Shown piece after piece: positions 48,315 to 58,642 of a stretch of 64,000 nt of DNA. This DNA comes from AP-16 sp963755055 (GTDB taxonomy: Bacteria; Pseudomonadota; Alphaproteobacteria; Rhizobiales; Xanthobacteraceae). The notes beneath the pieces were generated by a model. That model had not been told where the DNA came from and did no database searches. It saw only the letters and a list, made by a program, of their open reading frames with translations. The DNA is taken from the NCBI GenBank assembly GCA_963755055.1, contig CAVWIS010000056.1, positions 11,961-75,960 of the forward strand, read 5' to 3'. Made by a program: the position numbers and the translations under genes. Positions within the stretch are counted from its first letter, which is position 1. Every line of letters begins with the position of its first letter.

Positions 48315-49001
48315 ATGCGACACATTCTGGCCTTGGCGCTCGGCGGCGCGGGCGTCCTCGGGCTCGCCGTGTCGGCCGCAGCTCAGGCGCCGGTCGCGGT
48401 GGTCGAGAACGTGAAAGGCGCGGTCGCCGGCGTCGAGTTCATGGACTATGTGACGCCGGGAACCAGGATCGAGCTCGGGGGCAGCGGCTCGATCGTTCTC
48501 AGCTACATGAAGTCGTGCCGGCGGGAAGCGATCACGGGCGGGACGATCACCGTGGGCGCCGAGCAGAGCACGGTCGACGGCGGGAAGGTCGCGCGCACCA
48601 CCGTCGCATGCGACGCCAGCCATATCGAGCTCGGCGGTCGGGAGACCAGCCAGAGTGCCGCCACGGTGTTTCGCAATCTGGCGCCGGCAACGGAGCCCGC
48701 ATCGCCGCCGCAGATCACCCTTCATGGCCGCTCGCCGGTTGTCGAGACGAACGGTCCCGGGACATTGCTCGTCGAGCGCATCGACCGGCGGGGCGAGCGC
48801 TACGAGCTGATGCTGGACAGCAAGTCTCTGGCTCGCGGCAGGTTCTACGATTTTGCAAAATTTCACCGGGCGCTGACGCCGGGCGCCACCTACAGCGCGA
48901 CCCTCGGGGAGAGCAGGATCGTCTTCAGGATCGACCCCGAGGCCAAGCCCGGATCGACCCCGATCATCGGCCGCCTCCTGCGCCTCGCCCAGGGGCGTTG
49001 A
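48315..49001 (+). CDS. secreted FecR-like beta-rich protein
   Basis: 228 residues. Signal peptide RHILALALGGAGVLGLAVSA (AAQA). The N-terminal half resembles the FecR-type domain: VAVVENVKGAVAGVEFMDYV TPGTRIELGGSGSIVLSYMK SCRREAITGGTITVGAEQST. A second beta domain ends IVFRIDPEAKPG. Exported FecR-like proteins are often encoded next to CHASE2 adenylate cyclases, as here (30 nt to the next gene), which suggests a shared periplasmic signalling role. The start at 48315 has AAGGATGTTCCG. Confidence 0.65.
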   Translation: MRHILALALGGAGVLGLAVSAAAQAPVAVVENVKGAVAGVEFMDYVTPGTRIELGGSGSIVLSYMKSCRREAITGGTITVGAEQSTVDGGKVARTTVACDASHIELGGRETSQSAATVFRNLAPATEPASPPQITLHGRSPVVETNGPGTLLVERIDRRGERYELMLDSKSLARGRFYDFAKFHRALTPGATYSATLGESRIVFRIDPEAKPGSTPIIGRLLRLAQGR

Positions 49002-49030
49002 CGAGTTCCCAGCGGCGATCTTGACCTCCA

Positions 49031-51183
49031 ATGCGACGCATATCCAGGCGCGATATTCCGGCGGTGCTCGCCATAGCGCTGGCGTCCGGCCTGGTCTTCT
49101 CGCCGCTCGGCCCCGACATCGGGCGCGGGCTGTCGATCGACGTGCTGACCGGCCTGCGCTGGCAGGTTTTCGGCCAGCGGCGCGACCCGGCCTCGTCGCC
49201 GGCCGTGGTGGTCGTGATCGACGAGGAGAGCTATCGAGCGGAGCCATTCGCGGGCTCGCCGACCATTGCCTGGACGCGCGAGATCGGCCGGGTCCTGACG
49301 TCGATCATCGAGGGCGGAGCGCAAGGTCGTCGGCTTCGACATCGTCTTCCCGAGCTCGATCGAGCAGTCCGAACATCCCGTTCGGCGACCAGATCCTGGG
49401 GGCGCGGCTGCGGGGCTTCGACCGGGACTTCCTTCGCGCGCTCGCATCCAGCCCCGGCAAGGTGGTTCTCGGCGAGGTGCTGCGCGCCGACCATCCAATT
49501 CGACCATCGCCCGGGCAGCGCATTGCCGTCGGCCAGCAGCGCAATATCCGCCCCCTCAACGCGTATGTCGACGCCGACGAGGTGGTGCGGAGGCTGCCGC
49601 TCGCATTCACGGTCGACGGCCAGCCGGTTCCTTCGATGGCGGTGGAGCTGGCATCGCGCGCCCTCGGCGCCGCCCCGCAGCTGGCGCCCGACAGGACGAT
49701 GACGATCGCCAGCTACCGGATTCCGAGCGTGGTGCCCAACACGCTCACGCTCAACTTCGCGGGCGGAGCCGACGACGTCCCGACCTTCTCGCTGGCCGAT
49801 CTGCACGCCTGCGTCGGGAAAGCCGACAAGGAATTCTTCCGTCGCAACTTCGCCGGCAAGATCGTCCTCATCGGCAGCCTGCTCGACATCGAGGACCGCA
49901 AGGTCACGTCGAAGCGCTTTGCCACCGGGCCCGAGGGGGCGCGTGCGCCGCGTTGCGCGTCGCCTATGCCGCCGGCGAGCGGGCAGCTTCCGCGCAGCTC
50001 GATCTCCGGCGTCTACGTTCATGCGACGGGTGTCAACAATCTGGTTCTCCGCGACGAAATCGTGGAAACCGGTCGTGCCGCCGGCACCCTGATCACTGTC
50101 GCGTATGCGGCGCTGGCGGCCGGCATGGCGCTGATGCTGACGCCGGCCGGCGCGGCGCTCGCCTTTGGCGGCACCGTCGTCGTGGGCACGGCGGCGGCCA
50201 CCTGGGCCTTTGCCCAGTCGCTGGCGCTGCCGCTCGTCGAGCCGGTCCTTGCCGGGCTTGCCGCGATCGCCGCCACCATCGTCTATCGCTTCGTGGTCGT
50301 CGACAAGGAGGACCGCTTTCTCCGCCAAAGCTTCGCGCTCTATCTCGCGCCAGAAGTCATCGACAAGATGCTGACGTCGAGCAAGCTGCCGGCGCTGGGC
50401 GGCGAGATGCGCAATGTCACCGTGTTCTTTTCCGACATCGCCGGGTTCTCCTCGATCGCCGAGAAGCTGACGCCGACCGCGCTGGTAGGCCTGATGAACC
50501 AATACCTGTCGGCGATGACCGACATCATCGAGGAGAACGGCGGGTATGTGGACAAGTATATCGGCGATTCGATCGTGGCGGTGTTCGGCGCGCCCGTCGA
50601 CGATGCCGACCACGCCTGCCACGCGGTGCGGGCGGCGTTGCGGTGCCGGGCATGCCTCAAGGAACTCAACCGGACCGCAGCAGCCTTCGCGGGTCATACG
50701 CTCGGGCACCGCATCGGGCTGAACTCGGGAGAGGCCCTGGTCGGCAACATCGGCTCGCGGCGGCGCTTCAACTATACGGCGATGAGCGATGCGGTGAACC
50801 TCGCCTCGCGGCTCGAGGGAGCAAACAAGTACTTCGGCACGTCGATCATCGCCTCGGAGATGACGGTTGCCCTCGCCGGCGCCGCGTTCGCATGGCGGGA
50901 GCTGGATGCGATCCGCGTCAAGGGCCGCGCCCAGCCGGTTAGGATCTACGAACCGCTGGCCGAGACCGGGCAGCAGACCCCGGAGCAGTCGGCGTGCGCC
51001 GAAATCTACGCCGCGGGCCTCGCCCGGTGGCGCACGCATGACTTCGCCGGCGCCGAGGAGCGCTTCCGGCGCATCGCGGCGGCCGATCCGCCGGCGGCGC
51101 TGTTCGCGACCCGCGCGCGGGAATTCGCCATGCATCCCCCCGGTCCGGGCTGGGAGCCGATCTTCAGCCTCGAAGGGAAGTAG
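49031..51183 (+). pseudogene. CHASE2-domain class III adenylate/guanylate cyclase, two frameshifts
   Basis: Membrane cyclase of about 717 residues. Start RRISRRDIPAVLAIALASGL at 49031. The CHASE2 sensor has VVVVIDEESYRAEPFAG, AKVVGFDIVFPSSIEQSEIP FGDQILGARLRGFDRDF and VGKADKEFFRRNFAGKIVLI GSLLDIEDRKVTSKRF. Two extra bases, near 49321 and 49372, break the frame within CHASE2. Then two or three membrane helices. The C-terminal cyclase domain has FFSDIAGFSSIAEKL (metal Asp), YVDKYIGDSIVAVFGAPVDD (second metal Asp), HRIGLNSGEALVGNIGSRRR and FNYTAMSDAVNLASRLEGAN. It makes cAMP (probably) in the cytosol in response to a periplasmic signal. Confidence 0.87.
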
Positions 51184-51194
51184 CGGATTTCGAG

Positions 51195-52761
51195 CTAGTT
51201 GCGGTTCTGCTGGTCGGAGCGGTCCGTCTGCCGCCCAGTGCCCGGCGAGACGACCTGCCACGTTCCCGAGCCGGTCATGTTACTGGTCTGCACTGTTCCG
51301 TCCTCCAGCTTGCAGGTATACGCCGTCGAGAAGGTCAGAAGCCCTCCCTGCTTGAAGGTGCGCTCATCGCTCATGCTGCAATTGCGACCCGGGATCGATC
51401 CCTCGGACCGAATGACATCGCCGCTGCGAATGCCATGGGCGTAGCCATTGCCGTCCGCATGGCGACCGTTGGCGATGTCCACAGTCACCTTCTCCTTCTC
51501 GAATTGCCAGGTGCTGGTGAACTTGTTCTTGGGCTTGCCCGAATACCACGCCACCACCCGGACGGTGGCCACCGCCGGTATGACGCCTTGGGCCCATTGC
51601 GAATCCAGCGCGATGCTGTGCTGCTTCGCCAGCTTGTCGAGATCGTCGAGCGCCGCCTTCGCCCCTGGACCTTGACCGATCAGGTCGCGCCGGACCTTGT
51701 CGAGCTCGTCGAGGACCCGACCGCGAAAAGCCGGATCGTAGACAAATCCGGCGCTGAATGCCGGGCCGCCTTGTGACTCGATGGATTTCTCGCCGACGGC
51801 CGCATGTGCCAGCACCATGCCCCTGGGCGCGAGGCGTTCGCGGTCCCTCTCGCTCAAATAGCCGGCAATGGCCTCCGCGGCGGCATCCAGAACTCTTCAG
51901 CTGGCCGAAATTCTCCGCCAGATACTTCAATCGCCCCGGCGTCGGGCGTTGGCCGAGTCCCAGATAGGCATCGCGAAAGATCTTCTCGATCGGTACCCTG
52001 CCGTCCACGCGGTACCATTCGCGCTCCTGGTCGTTCCAGATCAGCGCGACCTCGGCGGACTTGTCGGCCGGACGAAACACGTCCCATGGGGAGGATGGTG
52101 CGTAAACCGCGGAGTCGGCGAAATCCTGTCCCCACTGAGCGGCCAACCGGCGATAGCGCGGGTCGTCGGCACCGCCATATGTCTCGCTGCGCAGCTGCGC
52201 CTGGCCGCGCATGATCTCCAGCTCGCCAACGAGCCCGTCGACGGTACCAAGCAGGCTTGTCAGGGCTTCGCGATAGCCATGTATGCTGTCCTGCGATGCA
52301 GTGCCGTCCAGGCCGGACAGCTCCGATATGGCGCCAACGGCGCTCAGAACGGGTGCGACATCCACGTCGTGCATAACCTTGGCGAGCTCTTGCAGCTCGT
52401 CCACCGCATCGGTCGCCTGCGCAGTCTTGTCGGCATACTGGCGGAACGCGACGAGCCCCGAGCCCTGACGTTCCAGCCGTGCGCGCGCTTTGCCGAGGTG
52501 GCCCAGCGCGTCGGTGCGCCGGGACAGCTCCACATCGGACCTGCCCTCGATCCGGGCGGACATCGTCGCGAGCGCCCGACTGACCTTCTCGAGCCTGTCC
52601 TCCGCGGCTGTCACGCGTTCCTTGACAATGCGGAAGCTGACGTCGCTGCGAGCAAAGGCCGCTGCCAGCGGATCGTCGGCTGATCGGGCAGAAAATCCAC
52701 TTGCCAGCATGGCGACCAAGCACGCCGCGTAGCAGGCGGGCCGCATGAGACGCCTGTTCAT
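51195..52761 (-). pseudogene. secreted protein of unknown function, paralogue B, one frameshift
   Basis: Close paralogue of 41080-42649, again with signal peptide (NRRLMRPACYAACLVAMLASGFSARS), coiled-coil-prone middle and the C-terminal Cys-containing domain (GSIPGRNCSMSDERTFKQGG, TAYTCKLEDGTVQTSNMTG). The frame breaks at about 51895: KSSGCRRGG where the paralogue reads KSLEAAAEL. The remainder continues in the next frame to TAG 51195. The break lies at a different place from paralogue A, so the two were not inherited together. Confidence 0.65.
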
Positions 52762-53052
52762 GGAGATCGGAGTCATGATCGCTGCCAGCCTGCTGCGGGT
52801 CTGCCGGACCGTCGCACCTCGGCCCTTGCGGCGCACGGCCCAAGCCCGTCGGGACGCACATTACCAGCCCGGGCTCGAAGCCTTTTGCGCCAGATCAAAG
52901 TGCTCCCGATATCGGGCGCCGTCCAGCCTGCGGCAAACAGCCAAAGGCTGCACCGCCCCTGGCTCGGTTCGCGAGCACACCGCCACCGCCGGTGCGGCGT
53001 TTGGTCCGGATGCCCGCAGGCGCCGCCCGACCGGCGCCACGTCACCCGTCCA

Positions 53053-53066
53053 TTGATCTTGGTCAA
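53053..53066. promoter_or_regulatory. FNR/FixK-type box before the OmpA-caspase genes
   Basis: Perfect TTGATCTTGGTCAA, 63 nt before the OmpA start at 53129. It directly precedes the intact OmpA-caspase pair; no perfect box is retained ahead of the decayed copy at 42738. Confidence 0.65.
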
Positions 53067-53128
53067 TGCCGAACGACCGCGGCGAGCGGATGCTTTTTGT
53101 TCAATTTCTCACTGCCGGGAGAGTAGCC

Positions 53129-53767
53129 ATGTCGACGCGCAAATTCAACAGGATCGGAGTGGGCCTCGCATCCCTGATGCTCGCCGGCGGAATCACCTTG
53201 TCGGCGATCGCCAGCACTGCGGTCGCGGCAGAGCGGCCGAGCGAAGCGCAGATCCTCGACGCCCTGAAGCCGACCACGAAGATGCGCAGCCTGAGCTCCG
53301 GACAGCAGGATGTGGAAGAGCGTCATTTCATCGACCAGCTGCGCACCGTCAAGTCACGCTCGCTCACCACCGAGGAACGCCACAAGGTGGCGACGATCGC
53401 CAAGCAGAAGCCGAGCATAGATCTCGAGGTCTACTTCAACTACAACTCGGCCGAGATCGCGCCGAGGGCAGTCCCCGACCTGACGAATCTTGGACGCGCG
53501 CTTTCCGATCCCGAGCTGCGCGGGAGCGTCTTCCTGGTGAGCGGGCATACCGACGCCAAAGGTTCCGACGAGTACAATCAGCGCCTGTCGGAGCGACGGG
53601 CCGAGGCGGTCAAGCGCTTCCTGGTGCAGAAATTCGGGCTTCCCGAGGACAGTCTCGTGGCCGCGGGTTATGGTGAGGAGCAACTGAAGAATACCGCCGC
53701 GCCGTTCGCGGGGGAGAACCGCCGAGTACAGATTGCCAATCTGCGGGCCACGAACGCCGAAAAATAG
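53129..53767 (+). CDS. OmpA-family peptidoglycan-associated protein
   Basis: 212 residues with a long signal peptide (residues 1-34, ending STAVAA). After a 60-residue linker comes the OmpA C-terminal domain: DLEVYFNYNSAEIAPRAVPD, VFLVSGHTDAKGSDEYNQRL SERRAEAVKRFLVQKFGL, EENRRVQIANLRAT-like end. The conserved Asp and Arg that bind diaminopimelate (HTDAKGSDEYNQRLSERR) are present. No beta-barrel and no lipobox, so it is a periplasmic wall-binding protein. The caspase gene begins 38 nt downstream, forming a cassette. Confidence 0.9.
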   Translation: MSTRKFNRIGVGLASLMLAGGITLSAIASTAVAAERPSEAQILDALKPTTKMRSLSSGQQDVEERHFIDQLRTVKSRSLTTEERHKVATIAKQKPSIDLEVYFNYNSAEIAPRAVPDLTNLGRALSDPELRGSVFLVSGHTDAKGSDEYNQRLSERRAEAVKRFLVQKFGLPEDSLVAAGYGEEQLKNTAAPFAGENRRVQIANLRATNAEK

Positions 53768-53804
53768 ACGGGGCTCTCGCCGTTTCACACTATCTGAGGC
53801 GCGG

Positions 53805-55796
53805 ATGCCAGCACTTTCTCTCTTTCGCCTTGCGGCGGCTTGCGGCCTCCTTGCGGCGCTGCTCGCGACGGACGCGGCCCGGGCCGAGCGCCGCGTCGCC
53901 CTGGTGATCGGCAATTCCGGCTATCAGAACGTTGCACGGCTCGACAATCCGGTGAACGATGCCCGATCGATCGCCGAGCTGTTCCAGAAGGCCGGGTTCG
54001 ACGTCGTCACGCCGCGCACGGACCTCGGCGTGGTCGAGTTCAAGCGCGCGATACGCGAGTTCGTGAATACGACGCGGGACGCCGATATCGCCGTGGTGTT
54101 CTACGCCGGCCACGGCATCGAGGTCGGCGGCGTGAACTATCTCATCCCGGTCGATGCCAAGCTCGCCAGCGATCTCGACGCCGAGGACGAGGCCGTGGAG
54201 ATGGATCGCCTGGTCAGGGCGATCGAGCCGGCGCGGCGCCTGCGCCTGGTGATCCTCGACGCGTGCCGCGACAATCCGTTTGCCAAGAAGATGCAGCGCA
54301 CGATCGCCGTGCGCGCCGTCGGCGCCGGCCTCACCAAGGTCGAGCCGACCAGCACCAACACCTTGATCGCCTACGCCGCGAGGGCGGGATCGACCGCGGA
54401 GGACGGCACATCCGGTCATAGCCCGTTCACCGCCGCGCTGCTCGGCAATCTGATCGAGCCCGGGCTCGACGTCAGGCTGGCGCTCGGCCGGGTGCGCGAC
54501 GAGGTTCTCAAGAAGACCGGGAACCGCCAGGAACCGTTCGTCTACGGGTCGCTCGGCGGAGCGACGGTCTCGCTGGTTCCGCCGCCCGAGCAGAAGAAGG
54601 TCGATACGTCGCTGGCCGACATGCGCACCAACTACGAGATGGCCGAGCGCATCGGAACGCTCCCGGCGTGGGATTCGTTCCTCGCCGCGCATGCTACCGG
54701 ATTCTACGCCGATCTGGCCCGCGCGCAGCGCGCCAAGCTGCTGGCATCCCAGGGCGTGCCGCCGCCGGCCGACAGGAAACAGGCGGTCGCGGCCGTCGAG
54801 CATGCGACCCCGACGACGCCGGCCGAGACCGCCACGCCGGACCGGTTGGCCTGGCAGAAGATCCAGGATACGTCGGATACGAGGGCGCTGCGTGATTTCA
54901 TCAAGCGCTTCCCGGCGTCTCCGCTCGCGCTCACCGCCCAGCACCGCCTGGATCTGCTCGAGCAGGCGGCCGCCCAGCGGCGGCAGCAGGAAGCAGAGCG
55001 ACAGAAGGCCGAGCGCGAGGCGGCGCTGCAGCGCCAGGAGGACGAGCGTCGGGCCAAGGCCGCCGAGGCCGAGCGGCATAGGCTCGAACGCGAGGCCGCG
55101 CGGCAGCGGCGGGGAGAGGAGCAGCGCGCCAAGGCGCTGCAAGGCGAGCGGGAGAAGGCGCAGCGGGAGATGGAGCTTGCATGCCGGCGCGACGAGGCGA
55201 AGCTGGCGCGCCTGCGCGCCCAAGGCAGCCAGGCACGCGACGAGCTCGCCCGGTTCCGCCAGGAGCTCGGATGCGAGCGCATTCGCGGCGATGTGGCGTT
55301 GCTCGAGCAATTCACTGCGGACGCCGCAAGAGTCCCGGAGGCCGCGACGCCTGCCGCCGACACGCCGCAGCTCGTGCGCTCGGCGCAGACCGAGCTGCGG
55401 CGCATCGGATGCTACGCGGCGCGCCCCACCGGGGTGCTCGACGACGCCACCAGGGGCGCCATCCACGACTATCTCGCCAGGCGGGGACAGGAGCTCGCCG
55501 AGATCAGAGTGACGGAAGCGCTGGTCGCGGACTTGCGCGAGCAGGCCGCGATCGAGAGCTGCATGGCCACCCCCGAGCGGGACAAGGTCGAGCCGGTCGC
55601 CCGTCCGCCCAAGCGTGTGACCACGCCGTCCGTCGAACGCCGCAAGGGAAAGTCGAGGACCGAGCAGGTCCACCACGACCGGCCGGCGCCGCAGAAGAAG
55701 CGGGAGGCTCGCCCGGCGCACCGCGAGGCGCCGCCTCGGGCCAAGGCGGAGGCGCGACAGGGTCCGCGAGGCCCGAGGATGATCATCGGGTTCTGA
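53805..55796 (+). CDS. secreted caspase-like (peptidase C14) protease with coiled coil and peptidoglycan-binding-like tail, paralogue B
   Basis: 663 residues. Signal peptide ending ATDAARA. Caspase domain RVALVIGNSGYQNVARLDNP, FYAGHGIEVGG (His103), RLVILDACRDNPF (Cys154). It is nearly identical to paralogue A for the first ~450 residues. It has about 100 extra residues of charged coiled coil (RHRLEREAARQRRGEEQRAK, ARLRAQGSQARDELARFRQE) before the PG_binding_1-like unit (LRRIGCYAARPTGVLDDATR GAIHDYLARRGQ). The C terminus is very basic (Arg/Lys/Pro-rich). Behind an OmpA gene and an FNR-type box, so this copy is probably the one under oxygen control. Confidence 0.88.
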   Translation: MPALSLFRLAAACGLLAALLATDAARAERRVALVIGNSGYQNVARLDNPVNDARSIAELFQKAGFDVVTPRTDLGVVEFKRAIREFVNTTRDADIAVVFYAGHGIEVGGVNYLIPVDAKLASDLDAEDEAVEMDRLVRAIEPARRLRLVILDACRDNPFAKKMQRTIAVRAVGAGLTKVEPTSTNTLIAYAARAGSTAEDGTSGHSPFTAALLGNLIEPGLDVRLALGRVRDEVLKKTGNRQEPFVYGSLGGATVSLVPPPEQKKVDTSLADMRTNYEMAERIGTLPAWDSFLAAHATGFYADLARAQRAKLLASQGVPPPADRKQAVAAVEHATPTTPAETATPDRLAWQKIQDTSDTRALRDFIKRFPASPLALTAQHRLDLLEQAAAQRRQQEAERQKAEREAALQRQEDERRAKAAEAERHRLEREAARQRRGEEQRAKALQGEREKAQREMELACRRDEAKLARLRAQGSQARDELARFRQELGCERIRGDVALLEQFTADAARVPEAATPAADTPQLVRSAQTELRRIGCYAARPTGVLDDATRGAIHDYLARRGQELAEIRVTEALVADLREQAAIESCMATPERDKVEPVARPPKRVTTPSVERRKGKSRTEQVHHDRPAPQKKREARPAHREAPPRAKAEARQGPRGPRMIIGF

Positions 55797-56018
55797 TCTG
55801 GTCATCGGAGGATGACGGCGAGCATCTTCGCGGGGGCAGTCTCGTCCGGTTGCCTCGTGCGGCCAAGCTCCCCATTTGTTGCAGCACGTTCGCGGAGGAA
55901 CTTCAAATTCGCCGCACAAGCGTCCCTTTGATTCCAAAGTTCGTGCGAGACCTTGCCGCGAAGTGATGCGAAATTCGGAAATCGGACCACCAGATCTCAA
56001 GCCCAGGAGTGCCTGTCG

Positions 56019-56453
56019 ATGATCCGACCGCATGCAAGGCCGACCGCCCTCTCGGCGGCATTGCTCGCCATCGCGCTCGCCGTCGCGACGATGTCGGCTG
56101 CGGCGCAGACCGCCGACGATCCCGGGAAACCCGAGGCGGAAAAAGCATCTCCGGCCGGCCCGCCGACCGAGAATGACGCTGCCAAACCAGAATCTCCGGC
56201 AACGGCCGCACCGAAAGCCGCTCCGGCCGCGGCCGCAACCGCCGCGGCGCCGGCGCCCACGGCGGTGCCGCGCACGGCGAAGCCCCGGCAGGCCACCGCG
56301 CCGCGCACGCAACGGCGCAGCACTCCTCAGGTGGCGGCATCGCCGTCGCCCGCGCCGCGGCCGGTTTCCACCGGATGTTTCATGTGGACCGGCGAGCGGG
56401 TGCAGGTCCTGTCGGGTTGCGCCTTTCCGTTGATGCTCGGGGTGGGCTTCTGA
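56019..56453 (+). CDS. secreted Ala/Pro-rich low-complexity protein
   Basis: 144 residues. Signal peptide (ARPTALSAALLAIALAVATM SAAAQ), then a Pro/Ala/Lys linker with repeated AAPxAAP-type units. The C terminus has two Cys (STGCFMWTGERVQVLSGCAF). AGGAGTGCCTGTCG precedes the ATG at 56019. Function unknown; the low-complexity linker may span the periplasm. Confidence 0.6.
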   Translation: MIRPHARPTALSAALLAIALAVATMSAAAQTADDPGKPEAEKASPAGPPTENDAAKPESPATAAPKAAPAAAATAAAPAPTAVPRTAKPRQATAPRTQRRSTPQVAASPSPAPRPVSTGCFMWTGERVQVLSGCAFPLMLGVGF

Positions 56454-56638
56454 TCCATGCCCCGGCGACGGGACCCGGTACTGGAGGCTCCGGAGCGCCG
56501 GATCATCCCCTCCGTCCGAGCCCTCCGCGAGCCACCGGACGCGGCCGCGTGCCGTTGACACCCCTTTCGGAGGCCGATACCAATGCAACTCAAGCCCTGA
56601 CAAAAGATCAGGCTTCCAGGGGAACGGCGGGAGGGGTC

Positions 56639-57640
56639 TTGGCGCCACTCCTTGAGGTCAGGGATCTGCACACCGAGTTCAGAACCGGTGCGGGAGTCGT
56701 GCGCGCCGTCGACGGCGTATCCTACACCGTCGAGCAGGGCGAGACCGTCGCGATCGTCGGCGAGAGCGGCTCGGGCAAGTCTGTCGGGGCGCTGTCGATC
56801 CTGCGCCTGATCGCGGATCCGCCCGGGCGGATCGTGGGCGGAGAAATCCTCTTCGAGGGCCGCGATCTCATGCGGCTCCCGGACGCGCAGATGCGCGAGA
56901 TCCGGGGCGGCGACATCGGCATGGTCTTCCAGGAGCCGATGACATCGCTCAACCCCGTTCTCACCATCGGCCGGCAGATCACCGAGACGCTGGAGCAGCA
57001 CCACCAGGCCGATCGCGCCACGGCGCAGCGGCGCGCCATCGAGCTGCTCGGCCTGGTCGGCATCGCCGATCCGGCCCACCGCCTCAAGCAGTATCCGCAC
57101 CAGCTCTCCGGCGGCACGCGCCAGCGCGTCATGATCGCCATCGCGATCGCCTGCGATCCCAAGCTCATCATCGCCGACGAGCCGACCACCGCGCTCGACG
57201 TCACCATCCAGGCGCAGATCCTCGAGCTGATGAGCGGGCTGACGCGCCGGCTCAACGTGGCGCTCATCATCATCACGCACAATCTGGGCGTGGTGGCGCG
57301 CTACGCCAAGCGGGTCAACGTGATGTATGCGGGCCGCATCGTGGAGAGCGGCCCGGCGGCGTCGATCTATCACAACCCGCGCCATCCCTACACGGTGGCA
57401 TTGCTGCGCTCGGTGCCGCGGCTCGACCGACCGCGCCGGGCGCGCCTCGATCCGGTGGACGGCCAGCCCCCCGACCTCACGCGCCTCGACCAGGGCTGCG
57501 CCTTCCGCCCGCGTTGCCGCTTCGCGGTCGAGGCCTGCGCCAGGATGCGGCCGCCGCTCGAGCCGGTCGGACCGGCCGACCACTTTTCTGCGTGCCTGCG
57601 TGCCGGCGAGCTCGGCGTCGCGAGCGGAGCGGTGGCATGA
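56639..57640 (+). CDS. peptide/nickel ABC transporter ATPase (DppD/OppD type)
   Basis: 333 residues from TTG 56639, behind GGGAGGGGTC. Walker A AIVGESGSGKSVGALSIL, Q-loop MVFQEPMTSLNPVLTIG, signature LSGGTRQRVMIAIAIACDPK LIIADEPTTALDVTIQAQIL, H-loop IIITHNLGVVARYAKRVNVM, and the C-terminal Cys-containing FeS-like region (LDQGCAFRPRCRFAVEACAR). A longer upstream frame lacks ribosome-binding support and family similarity. The stop overlaps the next ATPase gene by 4 nt. Confidence 0.9.
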   Translation: MAPLLEVRDLHTEFRTGAGVVRAVDGVSYTVEQGETVAIVGESGSGKSVGALSILRLIADPPGRIVGGEILFEGRDLMRLPDAQMREIRGGDIGMVFQEPMTSLNPVLTIGRQITETLEQHHQADRATAQRRAIELLGLVGIADPAHRLKQYPHQLSGGTRQRVMIAIAIACDPKLIIADEPTTALDVTIQAQILELMSGLTRRLNVALIIITHNLGVVARYAKRVNVMYAGRIVESGPAASIYHNPRHPYTVALLRSVPRLDRPRRARLDPVDGQPPDLTRLDQGCAFRPRCRFAVEACARMRPPLEPVGPADHFSACLRAGELGVASGAVA

Positions 57641-58635
57641 CGGCCGCGGCGACCGACGCTTCGGCGCTCCTCCAGGTGAAGGGGCTGCGCAAGCATTTTC
57701 CGGTCACCGAGGGCATCCTGGCGCGGCGCATGGTCGGCGAGGTCAAGGCGGTCGACGGCGTCGACTTCGCTTTGCGCCGCGGCGAGACGCTGGGCCTGGT
57801 CGGCGAGAGCGGTTGCGGCAAAACCACGACCGGCCGGTGCATCCTGCTGCTCGAGCGGCCGACTGCCGGCGAGATCGTCTATGACGGCGTCGATCTCACC
57901 ACGCTCAAGCACAGAGAGCTCAAGGCGTTGCGCCGCCGCATCCAGGTGATCTTCCAGGATCCCTACAGCTCGCTCAATCCGCGCATGAAGGTCGGCGACA
58001 TCATTGCCGAGCCGATGAAGGTGCACTCAATCGAGCCCGACGCGGCGCGACGGACGGCCCGGATGCGCGAGCTGCTGGCAATCTGCGGCCTCAATCCGAA
58101 TTTTGCCGACCGCTATCCGCACGAGATGTCGGGCGGCCAGCGCCAACGGGTCGGGATCGCCCGCGCGCTCGCGCTCGATCCCGAGTTCATCATCTGCGAC
58201 GAGGCGGTTTCCGCTCTCGACGTCTCCATCCAGGCGCAGATCGTCAACCTGCTCGAGGATCTGCGCGAGCGCTTCGGCCTCACCTACCTGTTCATCGCCC
58301 ACGATCTCTCCGTGGTGCGGCATCTCTGCCAGCGCGTCGCCGTGATGTATCTCGGCCGCATCGTCGAGATGGCGGATTGCGACGAGCTGTTCGACAACGC
58401 CTTGCATCCCTATACGCGCGCCCTGCTCGACGCCGTGCCGGTGCCGGATCCGACCATCGAGGCCGGCCGCAGGTTCCGACCCGTCAAGGGGGAAGTGCCG
58501 AGCCCGATCAACCCGCCGACGGGCTGCGCGTTTCATCCGCGCTGCCCGATCGCGGTCGAAAACTGCAGCCGGACCCGTCCGCAGCTCCGCGAGGTGACCA
58601 CCGGCCACTGGGTGGCCTGCAGCGAGGTGCGCTAG
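57637..58635 (+). CDS. peptide ABC transporter ATPase (DppF/OppF type)
   Basis: 332 residues. Walker A GLVGESGCGKTTTGRCILLL, QVIFQDPYSSLNPRMKVGDI, signature EMSGGQRQRVGIARALALDP, Walker B EFIICDEAVSALDVSIQAQI, and the C-terminal INPPTGCAFHPRCPIAVENC specific for the OppF-like subunits. It overlaps the DppD-like gene (ATGA). Energises import of a peptide, opine or nickel chelate together with the permeases downstream. Confidence 0.92.
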   Translation: MTAAATDASALLQVKGLRKHFPVTEGILARRMVGEVKAVDGVDFALRRGETLGLVGESGCGKTTTGRCILLLERPTAGEIVYDGVDLTTLKHRELKALRRRIQVIFQDPYSSLNPRMKVGDIIAEPMKVHSIEPDAARRTARMRELLAICGLNPNFADRYPHEMSGGQRQRVGIARALALDPEFIICDEAVSALDVSIQAQIVNLLEDLRERFGLTYLFIAHDLSVVRHLCQRVAVMYLGRIVEMADCDELFDNALHPYTRALLDAVPVPDPTIEAGRRFRPVKGEVPSPINPPTGCAFHPRCPIAVENCSRTRPQLREVTTGHWVACSEVR

Positions 58636-58642
58636 AACCGTT

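Noticed and set aside
49231..51261. 676-codon minus-strand open frame over the cyclase
   Set aside because: Antisense to clear CHASE2 and cyclase motifs.
53790..56648. 952-codon minus-strand open frame over the second caspase
   Set aside because: Shadow of the plus-strand caspase; Arg/Leu/Gly-rich without motifs. The same applies to 42871-44853 over the first caspase.
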